Below are positions 26,126 to 34,807 of a stretch of 64,000 nt of DNA, piece after piece. This DNA is from Candidatus Pseudothioglobus singularis PS1. GTDB lineage: Bacteria; Pseudomonadota; Gammaproteobacteria; PS1; Pseudothioglobaceae. The DNA is taken from positions 62,001-126,000 of the forward strand of contig NZ_CP006911.1 in the NCBI RefSeq assembly GCF_001281385.1. Direction: 5' to 3'. Numbering within the stretch: position 1 is the first letter of the stretch; each line of letters opens with the position of its first letter. Position numbers and translations under genes: made by a program. A model generated the notes under the pieces. The model worked only from the letters and a program-made list of their open reading frames with translations. It ran no database searches and was not told where the DNA came from.

Positions 26126-27151
26126 ATGAAGCATAAGACTTTTTTCTGGTTCTTTTTACCTACAGCCTTAGCAATGTTTTTGTTCATTGCCCTGCCCTTA
26201 ACTTCGATTGTAAGTCAATCACTTCATACTCCTCATGATGCGGTTCTGGTTGTTGTTGAATCGTGTGATCCATTTGGTTGTAAATCTGAAACAACGATTG
26301 ATCATGAGGCGAGTAAACAAATCAAAGAGGAGCAGCCAAAAGGCAAGTGGGTTGGATTTCAAATCTATACTGATAGAAACCATCTAGCCTTTAAAGAGGT
26401 CGGTGAGCTTTGGGAGAATAAGACAAACTTAATTGATTTTGTGTCAGGTCTTAATAATCTTCCATTCTATAGAGCAATGGGATTTACGATAACTTTTGTC
26501 TTAGTGGTAACACCATTAGTTATATTATTTGGATTGATAATTGCACTGGCAGTCAACTCGCTGCATCGACATCTTAAAGGGCTTATGGTTTTCTTTTCAT
26601 TGCTACCAATGATTGTAACTCCTCTAGTTGGTTCGTTGATTCTGTTTTGGATGATTGATTCACGAGGTATTATTGGTTCAGGACTCCAAGAATTATTTGC
26701 AGATCCTAATCTGTCATTAAAGGCATCAACTGGCCTAACTTGGATAACACTCATTGTATATGGTGTTTGGCATTCTGCCCCCTTTGCCTTCATAGTTTTT
26801 TATGCTGGACTCCAGACTGTTCCGCAAGAAACTATAGAAGCAGCAATGATTGATGGAGCCTCTCGTTTACAGCAAACTTATCATGTCGTTGTGCCCCATT
26901 TATCTCCATTAGTAGCTTTTGTTGCTTTAATTCAACTGATGGATAATTTCCGAGTATTTGAGCCAATAGTTGGTTTTAGTGCCTCGGCACATGCGACCTC
27001 TCTTTCATGGATTATATGGAATGATATTGGTCAAGAAATCAGGCTTATGTCATCCGCTGCCACAACATCAGTGTTGACAATAATTGGTGTCATCATACTT
27101 CTAATGCCAGTTTTGATTAGAACATGGCGTGAATTCAATCCTCAGAAATAA
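26126..27151 (+). CDS. ABC transporter permease (UgpA/MalF-like)
   Basis: A 341-aa inner-membrane permease. One N-terminal membrane helix (FFWFFLPTALAMFLFIALPL) is followed by a soluble periplasmic insert of about 80 residues containing two Cys (ESCDPFGCKSE), then five more helices. The cytoplasmic coupling EAA motif is EAAMIDGASRLQQTYHVVVP. The Cys pair in the insert may form a disulfide. It is the first of two permeases, and the second begins one base after its stop. Confidence 0.92.
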   Translation: MKHKTFFWFFLPTALAMFLFIALPLTSIVSQSLHTPHDAVLVVVESCDPFGCKSETTIDHEASKQIKEEQPKGKWVGFQIYTDRNHLAFKEVGELWENKTNLIDFVSGLNNLPFYRAMGFTITFVLVVTPLVILFGLIIALAVNSLHRHLKGLMVFFSLLPMIVTPLVGSLILFWMIDSRGIIGSGLQELFADPNLSLKASTGLTWITLIVYGVWHSAPFAFIVFYAGLQTVPQETIEAAMIDGASRLQQTYHVVVPHLSPLVAFVALIQLMDNFRVFEPIVGFSASAHATSLSWIIWNDIGQEIRLMSSAATTSVLTIIGVIILLMPVLIRTWREFNPQK

Positions 27152-27152
27152 T

Positions 27153-28034
27153 ATGACTTCAAATCAAATAAAAAGACCACTAGCACTCCAGATATTAATA
27201 TATGGCTTTGTATTGTTCTGGTTTATTCTGGCAGCTTTTCCATTTATGTGGACTATGTGGGGTTCATTCAAAGTAGAGCTGGATTTTTTCTCTAAGTTAG
27301 ACTGGACTAATGTTTTTTCTGGGGTAAGAACGCAAGTAGTACATGGAAAGTCTTTTACAGGCGCAGGTTATGATGGGGCGTGGATCCAAGAAGAGTTTTG
27401 GCGCGCTTTTCTTAATACAGCGATAGTTTGTTTTTGTACGGTACTCACATCATTAACGCTTGCAACTTTAGGTGGCTATGCCCTTTCAAGGTCTGGTTTT
27501 CGTTATTCATTTTGGCTATTAATAATTGCACTTGTTTTTCGTGCATTGCCCCCAATCACTCTTGTTTCAGGGTATCTACAACCCTTCTATGACTGGAATG
27601 TTTGGGGAACACTTCCGACCACTATTATTGTTTTAGTGGCTATAAACCAGCCATTTACATTGTGGATGCTGCACTCATTTTTTCAAACAATTCCGAAAGA
27701 GCTTGATGAGAGTGCAAAGGTAGATGGCTGTAGTCAGTTCCAAGCATTTCGACATGTCATTATTCCAGTGATGTGGCCAGGAGTTATTACTGCTGGTCTC
27801 TTCTCATTTCTTTTGGCATATAATGATTTTGCTGTTACAGGGATACTGCTATCTCAAGAAAACCAAACCATGGTCCCTAAAATTGCCAGCTTTATGGGCA
27901 CTACTCAAACAGAAGGTAATATTATGTTTGCGGTTGCAGCAGTTGTATCCTCCATAATTCCATTGTTTATTCTGGTTATGTTTTTTCAAAGACAGCTTGT
28001 TAGTGGACTAACAGCTGGTGCAGTGAAGGGCTAG
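27153..28034 (+). CDS. ABC transporter permease (UgpE/MalG-like)
   Basis: Second permease subunit, 293 aa from the ATG at 27153 (MTSNQIKRPLALQILIYGF). A GTG at 27129 inside the upstream gene would lengthen it by 8 residues and is less likely. It has six predicted helices, a periplasmic loop with HGKSFTGAGYDG, and the coupling motif DESAKVDGCSQFQAFRHVIIP. MalG-type proteins pair with a MalF-type partner, here directly upstream. The ATPase partner is encoded at 13346. Confidence 0.92.
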   Translation: MTSNQIKRPLALQILIYGFVLFWFILAAFPFMWTMWGSFKVELDFFSKLDWTNVFSGVRTQVVHGKSFTGAGYDGAWIQEEFWRAFLNTAIVCFCTVLTSLTLATLGGYALSRSGFRYSFWLLIIALVFRALPPITLVSGYLQPFYDWNVWGTLPTTIIVLVAINQPFTLWMLHSFFQTIPKELDESAKVDGCSQFQAFRHVIIPVMWPGVITAGLFSFLLAYNDFAVTGILLSQENQTMVPKIASFMGTTQTEGNIMFAVAAVVSSIIPLFILVMFFQRQLVSGLTAGAVKG

Positions 28035-28037
28035 TCA

Positions 28038-29642
28038 TTGTCCACGTTTGATTATATTATCATTGGTGCAGGTTCTGCTGGATGCGTATTAGCCAATCGT
28101 CTGAGTGAGAACCCTGAAAATACTGTTTGTCTTATTGAGGGCGGTGGCAGTGACAAGAGTCCATGGGTCAAAATCCCAGCCGGTCTTTCCATGGCCATTG
28201 ACCATAAAAAACTTGATTATAACTATAAGACCACTCCCCAAAAACATTTGAATGACCGATTAATAAAGGTCAATCGAGGTAGGTGTCTTGGAGGATCGAG
28301 CTCCATTAATGGCATGATCTATATCCGTGGCAATAAGAATGATTATGACAATTGGGAGAGACTAGGATGCAAGGGCTGGTCTTATAATGATGTTTTGCCA
28401 ATCTTTAAAAAACTTGAGAACGATCAAACAGGGGGAGACCCTACTTACCATTCGATGGATGGAGAGTGGCCAGTTGTTATTCAACAAGAGATCAATAAAA
28501 CGGCCCAACGCTTTATCCATTCGGGAAATCATATAGGACTTGCATATAACACAGACTTTAATGGTGCCTCTCAGTTAGGTCTGGGTGATTACAAGGTTAC
28601 TCAGGATAAAGGCACTCGAGTGAACTCGTATAGAGCCTTTATTAAGCCTATTGTTTCGAGGACCAATCTAACCATAATGACTCACGCCAGAGCCCAATCA
28701 ATTGAGATTGAAGGTGATACTGCTAAATCTTTGAAGATTCAAGTGAATGGTGTTGATAAAGAATTACATTGCAATAAAGAGATTGTGCTGTCTGCTGGTG
28801 CCATTGAGTCACCAAGGATACTTTTATCCTCAGGGATAGGGAATAAGAAGGAGCTTGAAGCCGAAGGGATTAGATGTCAACACAATGTTCCAGGAGTTGG
28901 TGAGAATCTTCAAGATCACCTCGACACTATGGTCACAGTTCGATCAAAAAAAGCAGAGTCAATTGGGATTTCTTGGAGGTCTCTGTTGCCAAAAGTCATT
29001 ACCTCTCCATTCAATTTTCTTCTGAGGAGGATGGGCTGGTGGACGAGTAATTATGTTGAAGTTGGAGGTTTTGCAAACACAAAACTTGGCCAACCTGATT
29101 ATCCCGACGTTCAGTTTCACTTCACGCCTATATACCGGAGTCATCGAGGCAGAAAGTTTGAGTTTGGGCATGGATACTCACTCTTTACATGTTTATTAAG
29201 ACCCCACAGTAGAGGATCATTAAAAATTAAGAAGGATGGAGACATGCACAAAGCGCTGATTGACCACAATTTTTTATCTGATACCAGGGATGAGGTAACC
29301 ATTGTTGAGGCAATTAAAAAAGCGAGAGAGGTTTTATCATCTGAAGAGTTTGACGAGGTTCGAGGAGAGGAGATGGCTCCAGGAAAATCTATCCAATCTG
29401 ATGAGGATCTATTGGCATATATTCGTAAGACTGCAGTTACCGTCTATCATCCTGTAGGGACCTGCAAAATGGGTACTGACGATCTATCAGTCGTTTCACC
29501 AGGTGATTTAAAAGTAAAAGGTATGAGTAACCTTAGAGTGATTGACGCCTCAGTCATGCCAAGCATTGTTAGTGGTAATACCTCTGCCCCAACGATGATG
29601 ATTGCTGAGCGAGGAGCTAGAATGATATTAGAAAAGGAATAA
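28038..29642 (+). CDS. GMC-family FAD oxidoreductase (choline-dehydrogenase-like)
   Basis: A 534-aa glucose-methanol-choline family flavoprotein. The FAD-binding start is DYIIIGAGSAGCVLANRLSE, GMC signature 1 is GRCLGGSSSINGMIYIRG, and signature 2 is SAGAIESPRILLSSGIG. The active-site region at the C-terminus contains VYHPVGTCKMG with the catalytic His and GNTSAPTMMIAERGA with the second polar residue. It oxidises a primary or secondary alcohol to an aldehyde or ketone. Annotation as choline dehydrogenase is tempting, but the family is broad and the cluster lacks an adjacent betaine aldehyde dehydrogenase. Start is TTG, 4 bases after the permease stop. Confidence 0.9.
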   Translation: MSTFDYIIIGAGSAGCVLANRLSENPENTVCLIEGGGSDKSPWVKIPAGLSMAIDHKKLDYNYKTTPQKHLNDRLIKVNRGRCLGGSSSINGMIYIRGNKNDYDNWERLGCKGWSYNDVLPIFKKLENDQTGGDPTYHSMDGEWPVVIQQEINKTAQRFIHSGNHIGLAYNTDFNGASQLGLGDYKVTQDKGTRVNSYRAFIKPIVSRTNLTIMTHARAQSIEIEGDTAKSLKIQVNGVDKELHCNKEIVLSAGAIESPRILLSSGIGNKKELEAEGIRCQHNVPGVGENLQDHLDTMVTVRSKKAESIGISWRSLLPKVITSPFNFLLRRMGWWTSNYVEVGGFANTKLGQPDYPDVQFHFTPIYRSHRGRKFEFGHGYSLFTCLLRPHSRGSLKIKKDGDMHKALIDHNFLSDTRDEVTIVEAIKKAREVLSSEEFDEVRGEEMAPGKSIQSDEDLLAYIRKTAVTVYHPVGTCKMGTDDLSVVSPGDLKVKGMSNLRVIDASVMPSIVSGNTSAPTMMIAERGARMILEKE

Positions 29643-29644
29643 AT

Positions 29645-30658
29645 ATGACTACAAATTTTCAAAACGAAAAAAACTTAATTCGTGATTATTACAAAGCACT
29701 AGATTCTGCGAATGGTAATGATATTACAAAAGTTTTACAAAACTATATTAGTGAGGATTATATTTGGAGAGGTTTCCATCCTTTTAATGAGATTTCGGAT
29801 GCCAAGGAGGTTTCTGAAATTTTCTGGCAGCCATTTCGTCATGCATTTAAAAATATTCAAAGACGTATGGATATTTTCATTGCAGGAAAAAATCAAATTG
29901 ACGGATTTGAATCTGTCTGGGTAATTTCTATGGGAAATCTTATGGGTCTATTTGATAATGAATGGCTTGGAATTCAGCCCTCGAGAAAAATGGCCTTCCT
30001 TCGTTACTGTGAGTTTAATAGAGTTGAAAATGGAAAAATTACTGAAACTGCAATGTTTTTTGATATTCCACATGTCATGCTGCAGGTTGGATTAAACCCC
30101 TTTCCACCTCAAACAGGTGCCCATCTTGTTCAGCCAGGACCGATGACTCATGAGGGTTTGTTGTACGAAGAGCAAAATATGGAAGAAGGTGAAAAGACAC
30201 TAGCTTCAATAAACTTTATGATTGAAGATATTAAAGGTTGGAAGCACACAGGAAAAATATCATTAGTTGATGAGCTTAGAGCTAGCTGGAACGAAAATAT
30301 GATTTGGTGGGGTCCTGCTGGTATTGGCTCAAGTTATACAATTGAAAGGTATGCTGAGCAGCACTCTGGTCCATTTAGGGCTAGTTTTAAGGATCGAATC
30401 TCTAATGGCCATCTTTGTAAACTTGCGGAAGGAAATTTTGGAGGTTTTTTTGGATGGCCTAACCTTACTCTAACTCCTACAGGTGGTTTTATGGGAATGC
30501 CTGCTTCGGAAAAACCTGGAGATATGAGGGTCATAGATATGTATCGTCGTGAAGGAGATAAACTCTCTGAAAATTGGATTTTCATTGATCTCTTGCATTT
30601 TTGGAATCAACAGGGTGTTGATATTTTAGATCGAATCAAAAAGACTCCAAGAACTTAA
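29645..30658 (+). CDS. SnoaL/NTF2-like double-domain protein, copy D
   Basis: A 337-aa two-half NTF2-like protein. The first half has YIWRGFHPFNEISDAKEVSE and the junction AMFFDIPHVMLQVGLNPFPP. The second has MIWWGPAGIGSSYTIERYAEQ and the ending NWIFIDLLHFWNQQGVDIL. It shares these points with the copies at 16219 and 23598. It follows the GMC gene by 2 bases and is closed by a strong terminator, so it is the last gene of the operon that starts at O4. Confidence 0.75.
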   Translation: MTTNFQNEKNLIRDYYKALDSANGNDITKVLQNYISEDYIWRGFHPFNEISDAKEVSEIFWQPFRHAFKNIQRRMDIFIAGKNQIDGFESVWVISMGNLMGLFDNEWLGIQPSRKMAFLRYCEFNRVENGKITETAMFFDIPHVMLQVGLNPFPPQTGAHLVQPGPMTHEGLLYEEQNMEEGEKTLASINFMIEDIKGWKHTGKISLVDELRASWNENMIWWGPAGIGSSYTIERYAEQHSGPFRASFKDRISNGHLCKLAEGNFGGFFGWPNLTLTPTGGFMGMPASEKPGDMRVIDMYRREGDKLSENWIFIDLLHFWNQQGVDILDRIKKTPRT

Positions 30659-30667
30659 AAACTTATC

Positions 30668-30695
30668 AGTGAGCTGAACACAGCTCACTATTTTT
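30668..30695 (+). terminator. Rho-independent terminator after the second operon
   Basis: A perfect 8-bp stem AGTGAGCT / AGCTCACT with loop GAACAC is followed by ATTTTT. It lies 9 bases after the stop of the last NTF2-like gene and just ahead of the promoter of mttB-2, so it separates the LacI-type regulon from the demethylation genes. Confidence 0.88.
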
Positions 30696-30702
30696 ACTTA
30701 AT

Positions 30703-30740
30703 TTTTTTAACTTGAGTTTGATACTTTTTTAAATTAACAT
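30703..30740 (+). promoter_or_regulatory. Promoter of mttB-2 with the conserved AACTTGAGTT block
   Basis: The -35 element TTGAGT is at 30712-30717 and the -10 element TAACAT at 30735-30740, 17 bp apart. The 17-base block TTTTTTAACTTGAGTTT (30703-30719) is identical to that in front of mttB-1 and the DMGDH gene. Confidence 0.78.
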
Positions 30741-30773
30741 CAGTTATATTGAAGCAAATTTAAATCTCAAAAT

Positions 30774-32294
30774 ATGAGAAGAGGTCGAAGTAAAAGCGTT
30801 AGAGAGGTTACTAACTTTCAGCAGGCTCCCTATGGCCAAAAAAAGAACCCCTTTCAGCCGATGTCTATTTTTTCTGAGGATGAGATAGAAGCAATCCATC
30901 AGGCATCATTAAAGGTATTGTGTGATACTGGAATGGATATCCAGTCACCGCGCGCTGTCGAAATTCTCAAGAGAGAAGGCGCAATGATTGGTAGTGATGG
31001 CCGGCGCGTTAGGTTTGATCCTGACTTTGTGATGGAAAAAATTTCTACAACCCCTAGCGAATTTACTCTTCATGGAAGACACAAAGGCAGACACGTTCAT
31101 GTTGGTGGCCAATCAGTCATCAATACTCTAGTATCGAGTGCTCCCAATGTCTCCGATCTGGATAGAGGCCGGATCTTAGGTAACTTTGAAGATTATTCAA
31201 ACTTAATTAAGCTCGGAGAGATATTGAATACGGTTCATGCATTAGGAGGATACCCCGTTGAGCCTTGTGATTTAGATGTTAGTGAGCGTCATTTGCATGC
31301 AGTATCAGCAGCAGCTCGTTTATCTACAAAGCCATTATTTGGATACGCTATCGGCAGCGAGAGAATGTTAGATGCCATCGAAATTGTTAGAATTGGAAGA
31401 GGTATTGACAGAGAAACGCTTTTAAAAGAGCCATCAATTACGACAGTCGTCAATGCGAATTCTCCATTGGTTTACGACAAGGCACTCTTGGAGGGAGCCA
31501 TTGAAATGGCCGAACATAATCAGCCTGTTATCTATACCCCCTTCACTTTAGCAGGGGCTATGGCCCCAATTACTGTTGCAGGAGCACTCGTTCAGCAAAA
31601 TGCAGAGTCACTTGCTGGCCTTGCTTTTCATCAATGTGTCAACCCAGGAGCTCCAGCGATCTATGGCAGCTTCACATCAAACGTGGATATGAAGTCCGGC
31701 TCCCCCGCATTTGGCACACCTGAATATACTAAGGCGACAATAGCAAGTGGCCAACTCGCCAGAAAATATAAAATCCCTCTTCGCGCCTCAAATGCAAACG
31801 CCTCCAATGCGCCCGATGAGCAATCCGTTTATGAATCTCAGATGTCTTTGTGGGCATGCATGCTTGGACAAGTTAATTTTATTTTGCATGGGCACGGATG
31901 GATAGAGGGTGGGCTCTGTGCGTCATATGAGAAGGTCATCTTAGATGCAGAGATGAATCAAATGATGGAGGCATTTCTTATGCCATCGCTGGTTAATAAT
32001 GACACTCTTGGGGTTGAGGCTATTGCGGAAGTTGGCCCTGCCTCTCATTTTTTTGCAGCCCAGCAAACCCTAGATCGTTATGAAACTGAGCACTATAATC
32101 CAATGCTATCAGACTGGCGTAACTTTGAATCATGGAGAGATGCAGGATCCGAAACGGCTTCCCAAAGGGCTAATAAAATATGGAAGCAGCTTCTAGACGA
32201 TTATAAAGAGCCTAAGCTTGCTCCTGAGGTCGAGGAGGAGCTTTCAGGATTTGTAGATAGAAGAGTTTCTGAAGGCGGGGCAGCGCCACTGTAA
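30774..32294 (+). CDS. MttB-family methyltransferase, copy 2
   Basis: A 506-aa non-pyrrolysine MttB-superfamily protein; the frame has no in-frame stop. Typical segments are VVNANSPLVYDKALLEGA, YTPFTLAGAMAPITVAGAL, PAIYGSFTSNVDMKSGSPAFGTPE and RASNANASNAPDEQSVYES. It is clearly diverged from copy 1 (for example in the N-terminal 40 residues), so it may take a different amine. It shares its promoter block with copy 1 and with the DMGDH gene downstream. There is no convincing Shine-Dalgarno before its ATG. Confidence 0.85.
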   Translation: MRRGRSKSVREVTNFQQAPYGQKKNPFQPMSIFSEDEIEAIHQASLKVLCDTGMDIQSPRAVEILKREGAMIGSDGRRVRFDPDFVMEKISTTPSEFTLHGRHKGRHVHVGGQSVINTLVSSAPNVSDLDRGRILGNFEDYSNLIKLGEILNTVHALGGYPVEPCDLDVSERHLHAVSAAARLSTKPLFGYAIGSERMLDAIEIVRIGRGIDRETLLKEPSITTVVNANSPLVYDKALLEGAIEMAEHNQPVIYTPFTLAGAMAPITVAGALVQQNAESLAGLAFHQCVNPGAPAIYGSFTSNVDMKSGSPAFGTPEYTKATIASGQLARKYKIPLRASNANASNAPDEQSVYESQMSLWACMLGQVNFILHGHGWIEGGLCASYEKVILDAEMNQMMEAFLMPSLVNNDTLGVEAIAEVGPASHFFAAQQTLDRYETEHYNPMLSDWRNFESWRDAGSETASQRANKIWKQLLDDYKEPKLAPEVEEELSGFVDRRVSEGGAAPL

Positions 32295-32313
32295 GTGCTA
32301 AATTTTTTCAATA

Positions 32314-32351
32314 TTTTTTAACTTGAGTTTCATTCTTTTTTGAATTAACAT
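32314..32351 (+). promoter_or_regulatory. Promoter of the DMGDH-like gene with the conserved AACTTGAGTT block
   Basis: The -35 element TTGAGT is at 32323-32328 and the -10 element TAACAT at 32346-32351, 17 bp apart. The same 17-base block as at 9144 and 30703 surrounds the -35 (32314-32330). It lies only 20 bases after the mttB-2 stop, so DMGDH has its own promoter despite tight packing. Confidence 0.78.
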
Positions 32352-32375
32352 TTAAAGTTTATTAATGGATTTATT

Positions 32376-34790
32376 ATGAAAGATCAGGCAAGAGTGGTTG
32401 TAATTGGAGGCGGCGTTGTTGGTTGCTCAATCCTTTTTCACCTTGCAAAAATGGGATGGAAGGATGTTGTCTTACTTGAAAGAAATGAGTTAACTTCTGG
32501 CTCTAGTTGGCATGCAGCAGGACAAATTCATACGATTAGTTCTGATCCAAATATTTCCAGACTTCAAGATTACACAATTAACCTTTATAAAGAGATTGAG
32601 GAGACCTCAGGACACTCTGTAGGAATGCATAGCACTGGAGGATATTATTTGGCCTCTAACCAGAGCTGGCATGACTATCTTAAAAGGGAAAGATCCAAGG
32701 CAAGGTCAATGGGTCTTGATCAAGAGTTTGTTTCTTTAGATGAGGTTGTTGAAAAGCATCCTCTTATTAATCCTGAAAATTATGTTGCAGCTTTATGGGA
32801 CCCACTTGATGGTGATATAGATCCGTCAGGTGTGACTTATGCTTATGCAAAATCAGCACGAGTTCATGGAGCTGAGTTTTATACGCATACACCTGTTATT
32901 GAAACGAATCAAAGACCTGATGGCTCTTGGGATGTGGTGACTGAGAAAGGAAATATTCATGCTGAACATATTGTCAATGCTGGAGGGCTATGGGCCCGAG
33001 AATTGGGACGCATGTCTGGTATCCATTTACCAGTTGTACCCATGGAGCACCATTACTTAATTACCGAAGAGATCGATAAGATTACTTCACTTCCAGAGGG
33101 TCAGAGATTGCCTGCATGTATTGATTATGAAGCAAATATCTATTTCAGACAAGAGCGCTCAGGCCTTCTACTAGGAACCTATGAGCCTCAGTCAACGCCC
33201 TGGTCTTTAGATGGGACTCCGCAAACGTTTGGACATGATTTGCTCGAGCCAGATTTAGACCGAATCGCCGATCGATTGGCTTTGGCTTTTGAGCGTATCC
33301 CATCACTTCAGAATGCTGGCATCAAGGACACAATAAATGGACCATTCGTTTTTTCTCCAGATGGCAATCCCATGATTGGTCCAGTCCCTGGAATGAAGAA
33401 TTACTGGACAGCAGTTGGCGTCATGGCTGGATTTTGTCAGGCTGGTGGGGTAGGAAAGACCCTAGCAGAATGGATGATTGAAGGAGAGCCATCGATTGAT
33501 GTTTGGGCGATGGATATTGCACGTTTTGGAGATTTTGCGACTCCTGAATGGGGGGTTATTAAGTCATCTGAAAATTATGAACGACGTTTTGTGATGACCT
33601 TTCCTAACGAAACGCTGCCTAAAGGAAGGCGTCAGAAAACAACATCAATCTATGACCGTCTAACCCAGAAAGGTGCAGTATGGCAAGATTCTTTTGGTCT
33701 TGAAAACGTGCTCTGGTTTGCCAACTCCCCGGAGGATGCTTACGAAGAGCCAACATTTCACAGGTCAAGATCTCATGAGTACGTAGCTAAGGAAGTCGAA
33801 GCTGTGAGGGCGTCTGTTGGTGCAAGTGAAGTCGCTAATTTTGCTAATCACAAGTTCACTGGCAAGGGCGCTAAAGCATTTTTAAAAAAGGTGCTTGCAG
33901 GCCGGATTCCAAGGCCTGGAAGAGTGAATCTGACACCTATGCTTTTGGAGAGCGGTAAGCTCAATGGAGACCTGACTGTGTCCTGCATTGACGATGAAAC
34001 TTACTACTTGTTTGGCTCCAGTGTTGCACAAAATATGCACCTTCGCTGGTTTGAGATGCATCTTGAGGGTCTTCAAGACGTTGTCTATCAGAACATGACA
34101 GATGATTTTCATGGTATTGCGATATCGGGTCCAAACTCTCGAGAATTGTTATCAAGGCTTACTCGGGAAGATGTCAGTTCAGAGGCATTTAAATTCAGAG
34201 ATATAAAAGATACGTTCATAGGTGGTGTGCCAGCCCTCTGCGTTAGGATTTCATTTACTGGAGAGCTTGGCTATGAGATTTATGTGGCTCCTCAGTACCA
34301 ACTGAAACTCTTTGAGGCTATAGAAGAGGCAGGGGCAGATCTTAATCTCAAGTGGTTTGGAGGCAGAGCCTTGATGTCTATGAGGCTTGAGAAAAGTTGG
34401 GGAGCATGGACCATGGACTTCAGGCCAGACTTTACAATAATGGAGTCAGGTCTTGATTTCTTCGTGGACTGGGACAAGGACTTTATAGGAAAAAAAGCAG
34501 CATTAATTGAGAAAAAGAATGGACCAAGCAAAAAGCTTTCAGTAATACATATCGATACTGAAACTGATGTCAGTGGTGACGAGGCAGTGATGCATAATGG
34601 GGAGTGTGTTTCCTATATTACTTCAGGGGGCTATGGACATTCGGTTAAAAAATCACTTGCGATGACCTATCTTCCAGTTGAATTAATTGACTCCAATGCA
34701 AAACTTGAAGTAGAGATATTGGGAGAGTTCAAAGAGGCATCCATTGTCATGGAGCCCCTTTATGATCCGTCTGGATCTAAAATGAGATGA
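32376..34790 (+). CDS. Dimethylglycine/sarcosine dehydrogenase family protein (FAD plus GcvT-like folate domain)
   Basis: An 804-aa protein with two parts. Residues 1 to about 430 form the DAO-type flavin domain: VVVIGGGVVGCSILFHLAK, and GSSWHAAGQIHTIS, where the His is the usual site of covalent FAD in this family. Residues from about 440 form a GcvT-like tetrahydrofolate-binding region ending in PLYDPSGSKMR. Such enzymes oxidatively demethylate dimethylglycine or sarcosine and hand formaldehyde to folate as methylene-THF. The neighbours (MttB copies, carnitine-to-betaine genes, creatinase, glycine cleavage) fit a glycine betaine to glycine route. Dimethylglycine versus sarcosine preference cannot be read from sequence. 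Confidence 0.9.
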   Translation: MKDQARVVVIGGGVVGCSILFHLAKMGWKDVVLLERNELTSGSSWHAAGQIHTISSDPNISRLQDYTINLYKEIEETSGHSVGMHSTGGYYLASNQSWHDYLKRERSKARSMGLDQEFVSLDEVVEKHPLINPENYVAALWDPLDGDIDPSGVTYAYAKSARVHGAEFYTHTPVIETNQRPDGSWDVVTEKGNIHAEHIVNAGGLWARELGRMSGIHLPVVPMEHHYLITEEIDKITSLPEGQRLPACIDYEANIYFRQERSGLLLGTYEPQSTPWSLDGTPQTFGHDLLEPDLDRIADRLALAFERIPSLQNAGIKDTINGPFVFSPDGNPMIGPVPGMKNYWTAVGVMAGFCQAGGVGKTLAEWMIEGEPSIDVWAMDIARFGDFATPEWGVIKSSENYERRFVMTFPNETLPKGRRQKTTSIYDRLTQKGAVWQDSFGLENVLWFANSPEDAYEEPTFHRSRSHEYVAKEVEAVRASVGASEVANFANHKFTGKGAKAFLKKVLAGRIPRPGRVNLTPMLLESGKLNGDLTVSCIDDETYYLFGSSVAQNMHLRWFEMHLEGLQDVVYQNMTDDFHGIAISGPNSRELLSRLTREDVSSEAFKFRDIKDTFIGGVPALCVRISFTGELGYEIYVAPQYQLKLFEAIEEAGADLNLKWFGGRALMSMRLEKSWGAWTMDFRPDFTIMESGLDFFVDWDKDFIGKKAALIEKKNGPSKKLSVIHIDTETDVSGDEAVMHNGECVSYITSGGYGHSVKKSLAMTYLPVELIDSNAKLEVEILGEFKEASIVMEPLYDPSGSKMR

Positions 34791-34807
34791 CCATTGAGGA
34801 TTATTAA

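Noticed and set aside
28038-29642. Assignment of the GMC protein as BetA (choline dehydrogenase)
   Set aside because: The GMC family is wide, and no adjacent betaine aldehyde dehydrogenase or choline regulator supports it. Family level only is reported.
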